In this document: one piece after another, positions 18,131-30,083 of the stretch | Layout of the letters: each line of letters begins with the position of its first letter | Numbering within the stretch: the stretch's first letter is position 1 | Assembly: GCA_009360345.1 (NCBI GenBank) | Contig: SPDP01000001.1 | Span: forward strand, 806,001-870,000 | Length of the DNA stretch: 64,000 nt | Direction: 5' to 3' | Source: Alcaligenaceae bacterium SAGV5 | Lineage (GTDB): Bacteria; Pseudomonadota; Gammaproteobacteria; Burkholderiales; Burkholderiaceae_B | Notes under the pieces: generated by a model | What the model saw: the letters and a program-made list of their open reading frames with translations, nothing else | Database searches by the model: none | Told to the model about the DNA's origin: nothing | Made by a program: the position numbers and the translations under genes

Positions 18131-18745
18131 CTACTCCCACACGATGCGCACGGCCAGGAACAGGAAAATGAGGCCGGCCAGCCTGTCCAGCCACACGCCC
18201 ACCTGCGGCCGGCGCCTGAGCAACTTCCCCAGCAGGCCGGCGAACCAGGCGATCAGGCAGAACACCACCGCCGCCTGGGCCATGAAGATCACCCCCAGCC
18301 ACAACATCTGCCAATCGGGATGGCCGATCCAGGGGTTGACGAACTGGGGCAGGAAGACCACGAAGAACAGCGTGACCTTGGGATTCAGCATGTTGGCCAG
18401 CACGCTCTGGCCGAAAATGCGCGCGAACCCGAGCGGCGGCGGGCCGCCCGTGGGCGAGAAGCCGCCCCGGCTGCGCAACACCTGGACCGCCAGCCACATC
18501 AGGTAGGCGGCGCCAGCCAGGCGGATCGCGTCGAACGCCATGGGCGAGGCCCGGAGCAGCGCCGCCACGCCCAGCACGGCCAGGGTGGTGTGGAACAGGC
18601 AGCCGAATGCGAACCCCAGGGCGGCGGCGATGCCGGCGGCGCGGCCCTGGCTGAGGGAACGGGCGAGTACCTGGAGGTTGTCCGGGCCGGGCGCGATGGT
18701 CACGCCCACCGACAGGGAAAGGAAGAGCAGCAGATCGGCCTGCAT
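18131..18745 (-). CDS. LysE/RhtB-family amino acid exporter
   Basis: A 204-residue inner-membrane protein with about six hydrophobic segments. The signature VTIAPGPDNLQVLARSL lies at residues 15-31, GFAFGCLFH follows, and NPKVTLFFVVFLPQF (about 120-134) matches the LysE/RhtB family. These permeases expel amino acids or homoserine-like compounds. It starts 16 bases downstream of the panD stop on the same strand, so the two may share a transcript. The substrate is unknown. Confidence 0.88.
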   Translation of the reverse strand: MQADLLLFLSLSVGVTIAPGPDNLQVLARSLSQGRAAGIAAALGFAFGCLFHTTLAVLGVAALLRASPMAFDAIRLAGAAYLMWLAVQVLRSRGGFSPTGGPPPLGFARIFGQSVLANMLNPKVTLFFVVFLPQFVNPWIGHPDWQMLWLGVIFMAQAAVVFCLIAWFAGLLGKLLRRRPQVGVWLDRLAGLIFLFLAVRIVWE

Positions 18746-18761
18746 CGGCGCACCGGCAGGC

Positions 18762-19127
18762 TCAGGACTTCCGGATCACTTCTTTGATGCGGTTGTTCTC
18801 GTCGACCAGGACCACGATGGGCTTGTGTCCGGCCGCTTCCTCGTCCGTCATGGGGCCGTAGGTGCAGATGATCATCAGGTCGCCCACGTGGGCGCGGCGG
18901 GCGGCCGCGCCGTTGAGCGAGATCTCGCCGCTGCCGCGCTTGCCCCTGATGATGTAGGTGGAGAAGCGCTCGCCGTTATTGATGTTGTAGAGCTCGATGC
19001 GCTCGTACTCTTTCATGCCGGCGGCATCGAGGAAATCTTCGTCGATTCCGCACGAGCCTTCATAGTTCAGATCGGCCTGAGTCACCGCGACACGGTGAAT
19101 CTTGGCGCGAAGCATGATGCGTTGCAT
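18762..19127 (-). CDS. panD: Aspartate 1-decarboxylase precursor
   Basis: A 121-residue pyruvoyl-dependent enzyme making beta-alanine from L-aspartate for pantothenate and CoA. The self-cleavage site Gly24-Ser25 (YEGSCGID) is intact, and the N-terminus [16 protein letters not shown] and the segment [15 protein letters not shown] are classic PanD. Ser25 becomes the pyruvoyl group after autoproteolysis. It lies between the ectoine cluster and lysE on the minus strand but is separated from ectD by a strong hairpin, so probably has its own promoter. Confidence 0.95.
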   Translation of the reverse strand: MQRIMLRAKIHRVAVTQADLNYEGSCGIDEDFLDAAGMKEYERIELYNINNGERFSTYIIRGKRGSGEISLNGAAARRAHVGDLMIICTYGPMTDEEAAGHKPIVVLVDENNRIKEVIRKS

Positions 19128-19214
19128 AACTCGGGTGTCCTAGGAAGCGGCCGCAAACGGCCAGGTGCGTTTATACCCGATCCCGGCCGGACCGGTCCGG
19201 TGCCGCCTCCTGCG

Positions 19215-19240
19215 GCAAGGGCGCCCGGAGGCGCCCTTGC
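19215..19240 (-). terminator. Strong hairpin after ectD
   Basis: An 11-base-pair stem (GCAAGGGCGCC/GGCGCCCTTGC, loop of four) begins 22 bases past the ectD stop. No T tract follows on the minus strand, so it may act as a transcript-end stabiliser or Rho-linked site closing the ectoine operon. Confidence 0.5.
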
Positions 19241-19262
19241 GGGTCGGACCGACTGCGTGGCG

Positions 19263-20195
19263 TCAGACCGACCGCAGGTAGCCGGGCTCCACCGCCTGGA
19301 TGGGCGCGAAGCTTTCGCGCGTGGCGATGAATTCCGGCCGCGGATTCAGGCCGTACCTGGGGGGGTTCAGGGTATTTTCCACGCTGTTATACACCATGAA
19401 CACATTGGATCGCGGATAGGGCGAGATGTTGCTGTTCGATCCGTGCATGGTGTTGCAATCGAAAAATACGACCGAGCCGGCGGGCGCCGTCAGCACGTCG
19501 ATGCCGCCCTGGTCCACCAGCAGTTGCAGGCTGACAGGATCGGGCACACCGTATTCCTGCTTCTTCAACGACTGCTTGTAATGGTCCTGCGGGGTCTCGC
19601 CCACGCACGAGACGAATTGCCGGTGCGAGCCGGGCACCACCATCAACGGCCCGTTGCTGGCGTCGTTGTCGGTCAGCAGCACCGAGCAGCTCAGCGCCCG
19701 CATGGCGGGCATGCCGTCTTCCACGTGCCAGGTCTCGAAGTCCGAGTGCCAGTAGAACTCCTTGCCCTTGAAACCCGGCTTCATGTTGGCGCGCGACTGA
19801 TGGATATAGACGTCGGAACCCAGGATCTGCCTGGCGATGCCGGCCAGCCGCATGTCCTGCGACATCCGGCCGAGCAGCTTGCTCAGCTTGTGCACCATGA
19901 ACACCGACCGGACGGCGTCGGTGCCCTTCTCGGTGATGGCTTCCTCTCGGCGGCGGATGGCGGGATCGCGCACCAGCCGCTCGACCTCGCGCTTCAGGGC
20001 CTGCGTCTCCTGCGAGGAGAAGAAATTCTTCAGCAGGATGTAGCCGTTGCGCTCGTAGCCGCTCAATTGCTCGGCGTCCAGGCCCGAGCCCGGTTCCACC
20101 TTGGCGCTGCCGTACACCACGGGATCGCGCCGCTGCACGATGCCGGCGGCGCGGTCGGCGCGCGAGGAATAGATATCGCGTGCGGGAGTAATCAT
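19263..20195 (-). CDS. ectD: Ectoine hydroxylase
   Basis: A 310-residue non-haem Fe(II)/2-oxoglutarate dioxygenase converting ectoine to 5-hydroxyectoine. The iron triad is His150 and Asp152 in YWHSDFETWH and His251 in MHGSNSN, with Arg262 in PYPRSN placed to bind 2-oxoglutarate. The EctD signature around residues 144-160 (FYWHSDFETWHVEDG) is intact. It is the last gene of ectRABCD, 71 bases after ectC, with a TCCTCC-complement (GGAGGA) ribosome site. Presence of ectD means the cell can make both ectoine and hydroxyectoine. Confidence 0.96.
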   Translation of the reverse strand: MITPARDIYSSRADRAAGIVQRRDPVVYGSAKVEPGSGLDAEQLSGYERNGYILLKNFFSSQETQALKREVERLVRDPAIRRREEAITEKGTDAVRSVFMVHKLSKLLGRMSQDMRLAGIARQILGSDVYIHQSRANMKPGFKGKEFYWHSDFETWHVEDGMPAMRALSCSVLLTDNDASNGPLMVVPGSHRQFVSCVGETPQDHYKQSLKKQEYGVPDPVSLQLLVDQGGIDVLTAPAGSVVFFDCNTMHGSNSNISPYPRSNVFMVYNSVENTLNPPRYGLNPRPEFIATRESFAPIQAVEPGYLRSV

Positions 20196-20266
20196 GGTTG
20201 TCCTCCTGTTCTCATGGGAGGCCGCCCCGCCCGCCGGCGGGCGCGGCCCCTTGCCGCGGCCGGCCG

Positions 20267-22717
<2,451 letters not shown>

Positions 22718-23262
22718 TGATATCCAGGATGGGCGAGGTGTCCGAACCCGGGCTTTCCATCAGGCTGACGATGCGCTCGAGCGAGAGCGTGATCGTCGCC
22801 TGCTCCAGTTCCGGCAGCGCGCCCAGGGCATCGGCCAGCGTTTTCTGCAGCGGCGAAGGTGCCTGGCTGGCCACCTCGCGGCCGGCATCGGTGGCCGATA
22901 CCAGGACCGTGCGGCGGTCTTCCCTGCTGCGCTCTCGCTTGACCCAGCCCTTTTCCTCCAGCCGGTCGAGTATGCCGACGACCGTGCTCGGACTGACCGA
23001 GATTTCACGGCTGATGGCGGTGGCCGTCAGCGGCCCCGACTCGATCACGGCCAGGAGACAGACCAGTTGCGGCGCGGTGATGTGGCTGCAGGCAGCCAAT
23101 TGCTTGGAGTGCAGCGCGATATTGCGCGTGATGCGGCGCAAGGCCCGCAGGATGCGCAGGTTGTAGTTGACGCCCGTATCCGCGGTCGAGCCGATGTGGT
23201 CCATGTCCAGGAGCAAAGTGCGTGGTGAAAAAAAATCACTGCCCACAAACCCAATGTAGCGC

Positions 23263-23284
23263 AATGATTTCAACTCAAATCATT
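23263..23284. promoter_or_regulatory. Candidate EctR operator
   Basis: A perfect inverted repeat with eight-base arms AATGATTT and AAATCATT around six bases. It overlaps the -10 box and the predicted transcription start of the ectR promoter, the typical place for a MarR-family repressor. Confidence 0.55.
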
Positions 23285-23311
23285 CTAGTCAGAAAGACTG
23301 CGAGGAGTCAA
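23282..23311 (-). promoter_or_regulatory. Sigma-70 promoter for ectRABCD
   Basis: On the minus strand TTGACT (23311-23306) and TAGAAT (23287-23282) are separated by 18 bases, five of six matches each to the -35 and -10 consensus. Transcription would start near 23275, about 70 bases before the ectR ATG. Confidence 0.65.
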
Positions 23312-23407
23312 CCCTGCAAATCCCGGATTCGGATGTCAACGGCTCCGAAATTACCCTTATCCGCTTCGATTCCGCTGACATTCCGCTGAAACGTGAAAAA
23401 CCGGCGT

Positions 23408-25639
23408 TTAGCCTTGCGCCACGCGCTTTCCGGCCAGTTCCGAGGGGTCGAAACTGTCCACCTCGACGACGTCGGCCACGGCGCGTTCCAGGTCTTCGAA
23501 CATCAAAGCCTGCGCCGCATCCACCTTCCCGGCGCGCACGCCCTCGCGCCAGTCGCGGATGCCGGCATGGCGCAGGCCGTCCAGCACCGGAGCGGCGCGC
23601 GCCGCGAGCTCGAAGGCTTGCGCCAGCCGATCCAGCGCCTCGCCCGGACGCGGCCGGGCGAGGCCCGGCAACAGGCGGTCGCGGGCGGGCGACGGTTCGA
23701 GCAGACGCTCGGCGCAGGCCAGGGTCACCGCGTCGGCCGGGCCGCGCCGGCGCACGCCCCGGGGCAGGCAGACCACCCGCAGCAATCCCGCTGCCGCCCT
23801 GGCGGGCAGATTGGCCAGCACCGCGTCCAGGCTGGCCTCGATGGAGGCAAGGCCGCTTTCCATGCACCACTGCACCAGCGGCAGGTCTTCGGCCTGCCGC
23901 CCTTCGTCGTGCCAGCGCTTGAGGACGGCGGACAGCAGGTACAGCTCGGCCAGGATGTCGCCCAGCCGCGCCGATAGCAGTTCCTTGCGCTTGAGCGCCC
24001 CGCCCAGCGTCGCCAGCGTGACGTCGGCGACCAGCGCGAACGCCGAGGCATAGCGGCCCAGCGCGCGGTAGTACGGCGCCACCGGGCCGGCCGAACGTGG
24101 CGCCGGCGCGAACCGGCCGCCGGTCCAGGCCCGGCCCAAGGCGCGCAGCGCGTTGCCCGCCGCGTGGCCGGCATGGCGCCAGAACGTGCGGTCGAATTCC
24201 TCCAGGCCCCTGGCCGGATCGCTGTCGGCCAGCGCCGCCATTTCCCGCATCAGGAACGGATGCGCCCGGATGGCCCCCTGGCCGAAGACGATCAGGCACC
24301 GGGTCAGGATGTTGGCGCCCTCGACCGTGATGCCGATGGGAATGGCGCGGTAGACGTTGGACAGGTAATTGCGCGGGCCGTCGATCACCGCCTTGCCGGC
24401 GTGGATGTCCATCGCGTCGTTCACCGCGATGCGCATGCGCTCGGTGGCATGGTATTTCATGATCGCCGAGATCACGGCGGGCTTGTGGCCCGCGTCCAGC
24501 GCGGCGCAGGTCAGGCGGCGCGCGGCATCCACCTGGTAGGCCAGCGCCGCCATGCGGCCGAGTTTTTCCTGCACGCCCTCGAACTTGCCGATCGGAATGC
24601 CGAACTGCTGGCGCACGCGCGCATAGGCGCCACTGGTATGCGCCGAGAACACGCACGAGGCCGCCGCCAGCGACGGCAGGGAAATGCCCCGGCCCGCCGC
24701 CAGCGCCGTCATCAGCATCTGCCAGCCCTGCCCCACCCGCTCGGCGCCGCCGATGACGGCTTCCATGGGGATGAACACGTCCTTGCCCTGGTTCGGGCCG
24801 TTCTGGAACACCTGCATCGCCGGCAAGTGCCGCCGGCCGATCTCCACGCCCGGCGTGTCGGTCGGCACCAGCGCGACGGTGATGCCAAGGTCCTCCCGGT
24901 CTCCCAGCAGCCGGTCGGGATCGCGCAGCTTGAAGGCCAGCCCGAGCACGGTCGCGACCGGCCCCAGGGTGATGTAGCGTTTGTGCCAGGTCAGCCGCAT
25001 GCCCAGCACCTCACGCCCCTGCCACATCCCCTTGCAGACCACGCCGTGGTCCACCATGGCCGCCGCGTCGGATCCCGCCTCGGGGCTGGTCAGCCCGAAA
25101 CACGGGATGTCGCGGCCGTCCGCCAGCCGCGGCAGCCAGTGCTCGCGCTGGGCGTCAGTGCCGAAATGCAGCAGCAGTTCGCCCGGGCCCAGGGAGTTGG
25201 GCACCATGACCGTGACCGCCGCCGTCAGCGACCGGGTCGAGATCCTGCGCACGACCTCGGAGTGCGCGTAGGCGGAGAATCCCAGGCCGCCGTACTTGCG
25301 CGGGATGATCATGCCGAAGAACTTGCGCGCCTTCAGGAACGCCCAGATGTCAGGGGGAAGATCGTGCAATTCCCAGTTGACCCGCCAGTCGTCGACCATG
25401 GCGCACAGCTCGGCCACCGGCCCGTCCAGGAAGGCGCGTTCCTCATCGCTGAGCCTGGCCGGCGGCATGTCCAGCAGGCGGCGCCACTCCGGATTGCCGG
25501 TGAACAGGTCCGCGTCCCACCACACGTCCCCCGCCTCGATCGCCTCGCGCTCGGTGTCCGACATGGTCGGCAACGCCCGCGCGGCCCAGCGGAACAGCGG
25601 CTTGGACAGCCATTCGCGGCGCCATGAGAATGCGGCCAT
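23408..25639 (-). CDS. fadE: Acyl-CoA dehydrogenase, FadE type
   Basis: A 743-residue long acyl-CoA dehydrogenase of the proteobacterial FadE group (usual length 750-820), which introduces the first double bond in fatty-acid beta-oxidation using FAD. Start MAAFSWRREWL follows GGAGA. Recognisable segments are FFGMIIPRKYGGLGFSAYAH (about 110-129), CFGLTSPEAGSD (about 180), ITVEGANILTRCLIVFGQGA and the FadE-specific C-terminal domain from about residue 500. It is a single gene, divergent from the exonuclease-fusion gene. Confidence 0.92.
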   Translation of the reverse strand: MAAFSWRREWLSKPLFRWAARALPTMSDTEREAIEAGDVWWDADLFTGNPEWRRLLDMPPARLSDEERAFLDGPVAELCAMVDDWRVNWELHDLPPDIWAFLKARKFFGMIIPRKYGGLGFSAYAHSEVVRRISTRSLTAAVTVMVPNSLGPGELLLHFGTDAQREHWLPRLADGRDIPCFGLTSPEAGSDAAAMVDHGVVCKGMWQGREVLGMRLTWHKRYITLGPVATVLGLAFKLRDPDRLLGDREDLGITVALVPTDTPGVEIGRRHLPAMQVFQNGPNQGKDVFIPMEAVIGGAERVGQGWQMLMTALAAGRGISLPSLAAASCVFSAHTSGAYARVRQQFGIPIGKFEGVQEKLGRMAALAYQVDAARRLTCAALDAGHKPAVISAIMKYHATERMRIAVNDAMDIHAGKAVIDGPRNYLSNVYRAIPIGITVEGANILTRCLIVFGQGAIRAHPFLMREMAALADSDPARGLEEFDRTFWRHAGHAAGNALRALGRAWTGGRFAPAPRSAGPVAPYYRALGRYASAFALVADVTLATLGGALKRKELLSARLGDILAELYLLSAVLKRWHDEGRQAEDLPLVQWCMESGLASIEASLDAVLANLPARAAAGLLRVVCLPRGVRRRGPADAVTLACAERLLEPSPARDRLLPGLARPRPGEALDRLAQAFELAARAAPVLDGLRHAGIRDWREGVRAGKVDAAQALMFEDLERAVADVVEVDSFDPSELAGKRVAQG

Positions 25640-25766
25640 CAGGGGGTCTCCTTGTCGACTATCTGCCTCATATAGTAAGCCGGCCGGGAGACGGGACGGT
25701 GGCCGCGCGCGGCTTCCGCGCAAGCGGTCTGGTTAAATAGAGGCTGCTTCTTCTTCCCCCATTCCC

Positions 25767-26849
25767 ATGCACCCTCCCCGCCTGGCTTTCGTCGACCTGG
25801 AAACCACGGGCACGACGCCGCGCAGCGACCGCATCACCGAAATCGGCATCGTCCAGGTGGACGCCGACGGCATCCGTGAATGGAGCAGCCTGGTCCATCC
25901 CGGCCGCCCCATTCCCCCTGCCATCCAGTCGCTGACCGGCATCACGGACGCGATGGTGGCCGGCGCGCCGCCCTTCGCGGCCCTGGCCGACGAGATCGCC
26001 CGGCGCCTGGATGGCTACCTGTTCGTCGCCCACAACGCCCGGTTCGACCACGGTTTCCTGCGCGAGGAGTTCGACCGGCTGGAACGGCCCTTCCGTCCCG
26101 ACGTCCTGTGCACCGTCCGCCTCTCGCGCAAGCTCTACCCGCAGCACCGCAGCCATAGCCTGGACGCGCTCATCGCCCGCCACGGCCTGCAGGTGCACGC
26201 CCGCCACCGCGCGCTCGACGACGCGCGGTTGCTATGGCACTTCTGGCGCGACATCCACCGCGAGTTTCCCGCCGGCCGGATCAGCGAACTCGTCGATGCC
26301 CTGGCCGGCCACGTGCCCTGGCCGGACTACCTGGATCCGGCGCTGCCTCGCCTTCTGCCCGACACCCACGGCGTCTATGTCATGCGCGACGTCAACGGCG
26401 TACCGCTGTATGTCGGCCGCGGGGCCAGGCTGCGGGACAAGGTGTTGTCCCACTTCCAGCCCGGCAATTGGAAATCGGCCAAGGCGCGGCGCCTGGCCGA
26501 ACAGGTGCGGAGCATCGAATGGCAGGAGACGGGTGGCGCGATCGGCGCCCTGCTGCACGAGAACCGGCTGCTGCGGGCCCTCTCGCCGCTGCACAACCGG
26601 CGCGCGCGTTCGCCGATGCCGGCCGGCGACACGCACTGGCCCTACGATGGCCCGGTGGGCATACGCGAGGCCCGCATCATCCACGTCGTGGAAGGCTGGC
26701 AATTCCTGGGCAGCGCGGCCGACGACCAGGCCCTGTACGATCTGCTCGATGGCGGTCGCGCCGAGTACGACCACGAGGTCCACCGCATCCTGCGCGACCG
26801 GCTGGCCCTGGTCCCGCTCCTGCAACTGGACCGCAGGCGCACCGCCTGA
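25767..26849 (+). CDS. DnaQ-like 3'-5' exonuclease fused to a GIY-YIG (UvrC-type) endonuclease domain
   Basis: A 360-residue two-domain protein. The N-terminal half is a DEDD exonuclease: FVDLETTG with Asp10 and Glu12, HNARFDHGFL near residue 92 and HRALDDA near 150. The second half, from about residue 205, has the GIY-YIG pattern GVYVMRDVNGVPLYVGR and HENRLLRALSPLHN, as in UvrC N-termini and Cho. The fusion is known in many proteobacteria, often labelled DNA polymerase III epsilon, and probably works in DNA repair, incising and trimming. It is not the replicative dnaQ, which lacks GIY-YIG. Confidence 0.85.
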   Translation: MHPPRLAFVDLETTGTTPRSDRITEIGIVQVDADGIREWSSLVHPGRPIPPAIQSLTGITDAMVAGAPPFAALADEIARRLDGYLFVAHNARFDHGFLREEFDRLERPFRPDVLCTVRLSRKLYPQHRSHSLDALIARHGLQVHARHRALDDARLLWHFWRDIHREFPAGRISELVDALAGHVPWPDYLDPALPRLLPDTHGVYVMRDVNGVPLYVGRGARLRDKVLSHFQPGNWKSAKARRLAEQVRSIEWQETGGAIGALLHENRLLRALSPLHNRRARSPMPAGDTHWPYDGPVGIREARIIHVVEGWQFLGSAADDQALYDLLDGGRAEYDHEVHRILRDRLALVPLLQLDRRRTA

Positions 26850-27013
26850 GGGCGCCGCGGCCCGCCTCCCCGGCGGCCCTACCCCGGGCCCCGGGGGGCC
26901 GGACGAAGGTTTCATAAATGCGCCGGACGGCTTATCGTTGACCTGGCCACCAGCGGGTCGGCCTTTGCCGATCGTCACGATATCGACCCGACCACGACCG
27001 CCAGGAGAACGAG

Positions 27014-28045
27014 ATGCCCCCGTCCGCGCCCATGAACCGCAGCATCGTGATGGCCAGGCGCCCCGCCGGAACGCCGACGGCCGAAGATTTCCGCCTGGAC
27101 ACGTCGGCGGTTCCCGCCCCGGCGGACGGCCAGGTACTGCTGCGCACGCTCTATCTGTCGCTCGACCCTTACATGCGGGGCCGGATGAGCGACGCGGCCT
27201 CGTATGCCAAGCCGCTGAATGTCGGCGACGTCATGCTGGGCGGCACGGTGTGCCGCGTGGCCGAGTCGCGCCATCCGGACTTCGCCGCCGGCGACCTGGT
27301 CCTGGCCGCCAGTGGCTGGCAGGACTACGCGCTGTCGTCCGGCAAGGGGCTCACCCGCCTGCCCGCGGATCTCGCCCATCCCTCCTGGTCCCTGGGCGTG
27401 CTGGGCATGCCCGGGTTCACCGCCTACGTGGGCCTGATGCAGATCGGCACGCCCAAGGCGGGCGAGACGGTGGCGGTCGCCGCCGCGACCGGCGCGGTCG
27501 GGTCGGTGGTGGGGCAGCTTGCCAGGCTGCACGGCTGCCGCGTGGTCGGCATCGCCGGGGGGCCGGACAAGTGCGACCACGCGGTCCGCGAACTGGGCTT
27601 CGACGCCTGCGTGGACCACCGCGCGGCCAATTTCGCCCAGCGGCTGGCGGCGGCCAGCCCCAATGGCATCGACGTCTATTTCGAAAGCGTGGGCGGCGCC
27701 GTGTTCGATGCCGTCCTGCCGCTGCTCAACCGCCATGCCCGCATCCCGCTGTGCGGCCTCATCTCGCAATACAACGCCGTGCCGGGCGTGGAAGCCCCCG
27801 ACCGCCTGCCCATGCTGATGCGCCTGGCGCTGACCAAGAGCCTGCGGATCCAGGGCTTCATCGTTTCCGACTGGTACGGTCCGCTCTACCGGGACTTTTC
27901 CCGCCAGATGACGGCCTGGATCGCCGACGGACATGTCAAATACCGGGAAGACGTGGTCGAAGGGCTCGAAAACGCCCCCACCGCCTTCATGGGACTCCTC
28001 CAGGGACGCAATTTCGGCAAGCTGGTGGTACGGGTGGCCCACTAG
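27014..28045 (+). CDS. NADP-dependent medium-chain oxidoreductase (CurA/leukotriene B4 dehydrogenase-like)
   Basis: A 343-residue zinc-free MDR-family reductase, with AGGAGAACGAG directly before the ATG. The substrate-entry segment TLYLSLDPYMRGRMS lies near 50-64, the NADP-binding segment VAAATGAVGSVVGQLARL near 155-172, and FESVGGAVFDAVLPLLN and CGLISQYN follow. The family reduces alpha,beta-unsaturated ketones or aldehydes, such as curcumin or 2-alkenals. It stands alone between the exonuclease fusion and the STN protein. Confidence 0.87.
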   Translation: MPPSAPMNRSIVMARRPAGTPTAEDFRLDTSAVPAPADGQVLLRTLYLSLDPYMRGRMSDAASYAKPLNVGDVMLGGTVCRVAESRHPDFAAGDLVLAASGWQDYALSSGKGLTRLPADLAHPSWSLGVLGMPGFTAYVGLMQIGTPKAGETVAVAAATGAVGSVVGQLARLHGCRVVGIAGGPDKCDHAVRELGFDACVDHRAANFAQRLAAASPNGIDVYFESVGGAVFDAVLPLLNRHARIPLCGLISQYNAVPGVEAPDRLPMLMRLALTKSLRIQGFIVSDWYGPLYRDFSRQMTAWIADGHVKYREDVVEGLENAPTAFMGLLQGRNFGKLVVRVAH

Positions 28046-28132
28046 CCCGCGCGCGGCGTGCTACGCTAAGGGCGTCATCGAACAATTACAAGCAGGTCGC
28101 GCCATGGCGAAGTCCTGCGACAGGAGACTCGT

Positions 28133-28580
28133 ATGACGTGCCAAGTGATTCCCCTACGGCCCCGCCACGCCAAACGGCGGAGCTTTCGCGTTCCGGGCAA
28201 GCTGTTGATGGTCGCGGTGCCGGCGGCGCTGTCGTTCGCCTGGCTGCTCGCGCTGCCGGGCATGCCGCACGCGCAGCCCGGCCCGACGGCCTCGGCCGAA
28301 CACCGCCAGGATTTCGCCATTTCCCGTGGCGACCTGCGCCCGGCGCTCGAAAAGTACGCCCGCCAGGCGGGCATACGCCTGTCGTTCGACCCGGCGCTGG
28401 TGGCCGGCCTGACGACCCCCGGGCTGACCGGCCGCCATACGATCCAGGATGGGCTGGATATCCTGCTGCGCGGCACGGGCTATACCGCCGCCCAGGAAAA
28501 CGGACGCTATGTGCTGACCCCCGAGCCGCCGGCCTCGGCGGGCAGGAAGCCGCCCAGCGGGCCGCGGCTGGTGGGCGCGC

Positions 28581-28594
<14 letters not shown>
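28133..28594 (+). CDS. Secreted protein with an STN (secretin/TonB N-terminal) domain
   Basis: A 153-residue protein. A basic N-terminus and hydrophobic segment (about 23-42) end at MPHAQ, suggesting a signal peptide or anchor. Residues 58-127 form a single STN domain: FAISRGDLRPALEKYARQAG, LSFDPALV and GLDILLRGTGYTA. STN domains normally sit at the front of secretins or TonB-dependent signalling receptors and contact FecR-like regulators; here the rest is absent and the protein ends after a short Pro-rich tail. No fecI/fecR or receptor gene is adjacent. CAGGAGA precedes the ATG. The 3' end overlaps the convergent regulator gene by 14 bases. Confidence 0.75.
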
Positions 28595-29916
<1,322 letters not shown>

Positions 29917-29924
<8 letters not shown>

Positions 29925-30063
29925 CCACCGTCTCCTCCAACTTCGCCGGCCGCAGTTGCAGCACGAATTCCGCCCCACCCCCCTCCCGGTTGTAGGCGCG
30001 CAGGCTGCCGCCGAAATCGCGCACGATGCCCGCCGAAATCGCCAGCCCCAGGCCGGGCTGCGG
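29917..30063 (-). pseudogene. 3' remnant of a sensor histidine kinase gene (DctB-like)
   Basis: About 48 codons ending eight bases inside the regulator gene encode the G2-box end of a histidine kinase ATPase domain: GLGLAISAGIVRDFGG followed by GGAEFVLQLRP. The rest of the kinase is missing; the reading frame runs straight into the mutL 3' flank about 20 bases further on. The stop overlaps the regulator's ATG as in intact dctB-dctD pairs, so this is the remains of a coupled two-component operon after deletion of most of the sensor gene. Confidence 0.8.
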
Positions 30064-30083
30064 TCGGTCATCGGGGCAGGGGC

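Noticed and set aside
26850-26920. GC-rich inverted sequences after the exonuclease fusion as a sixth repeat copy
   Set aside because: Lacks the GGATCCGGC...GCCGGTCC core and the G-run flank; probably just a local GC-rich hairpin.
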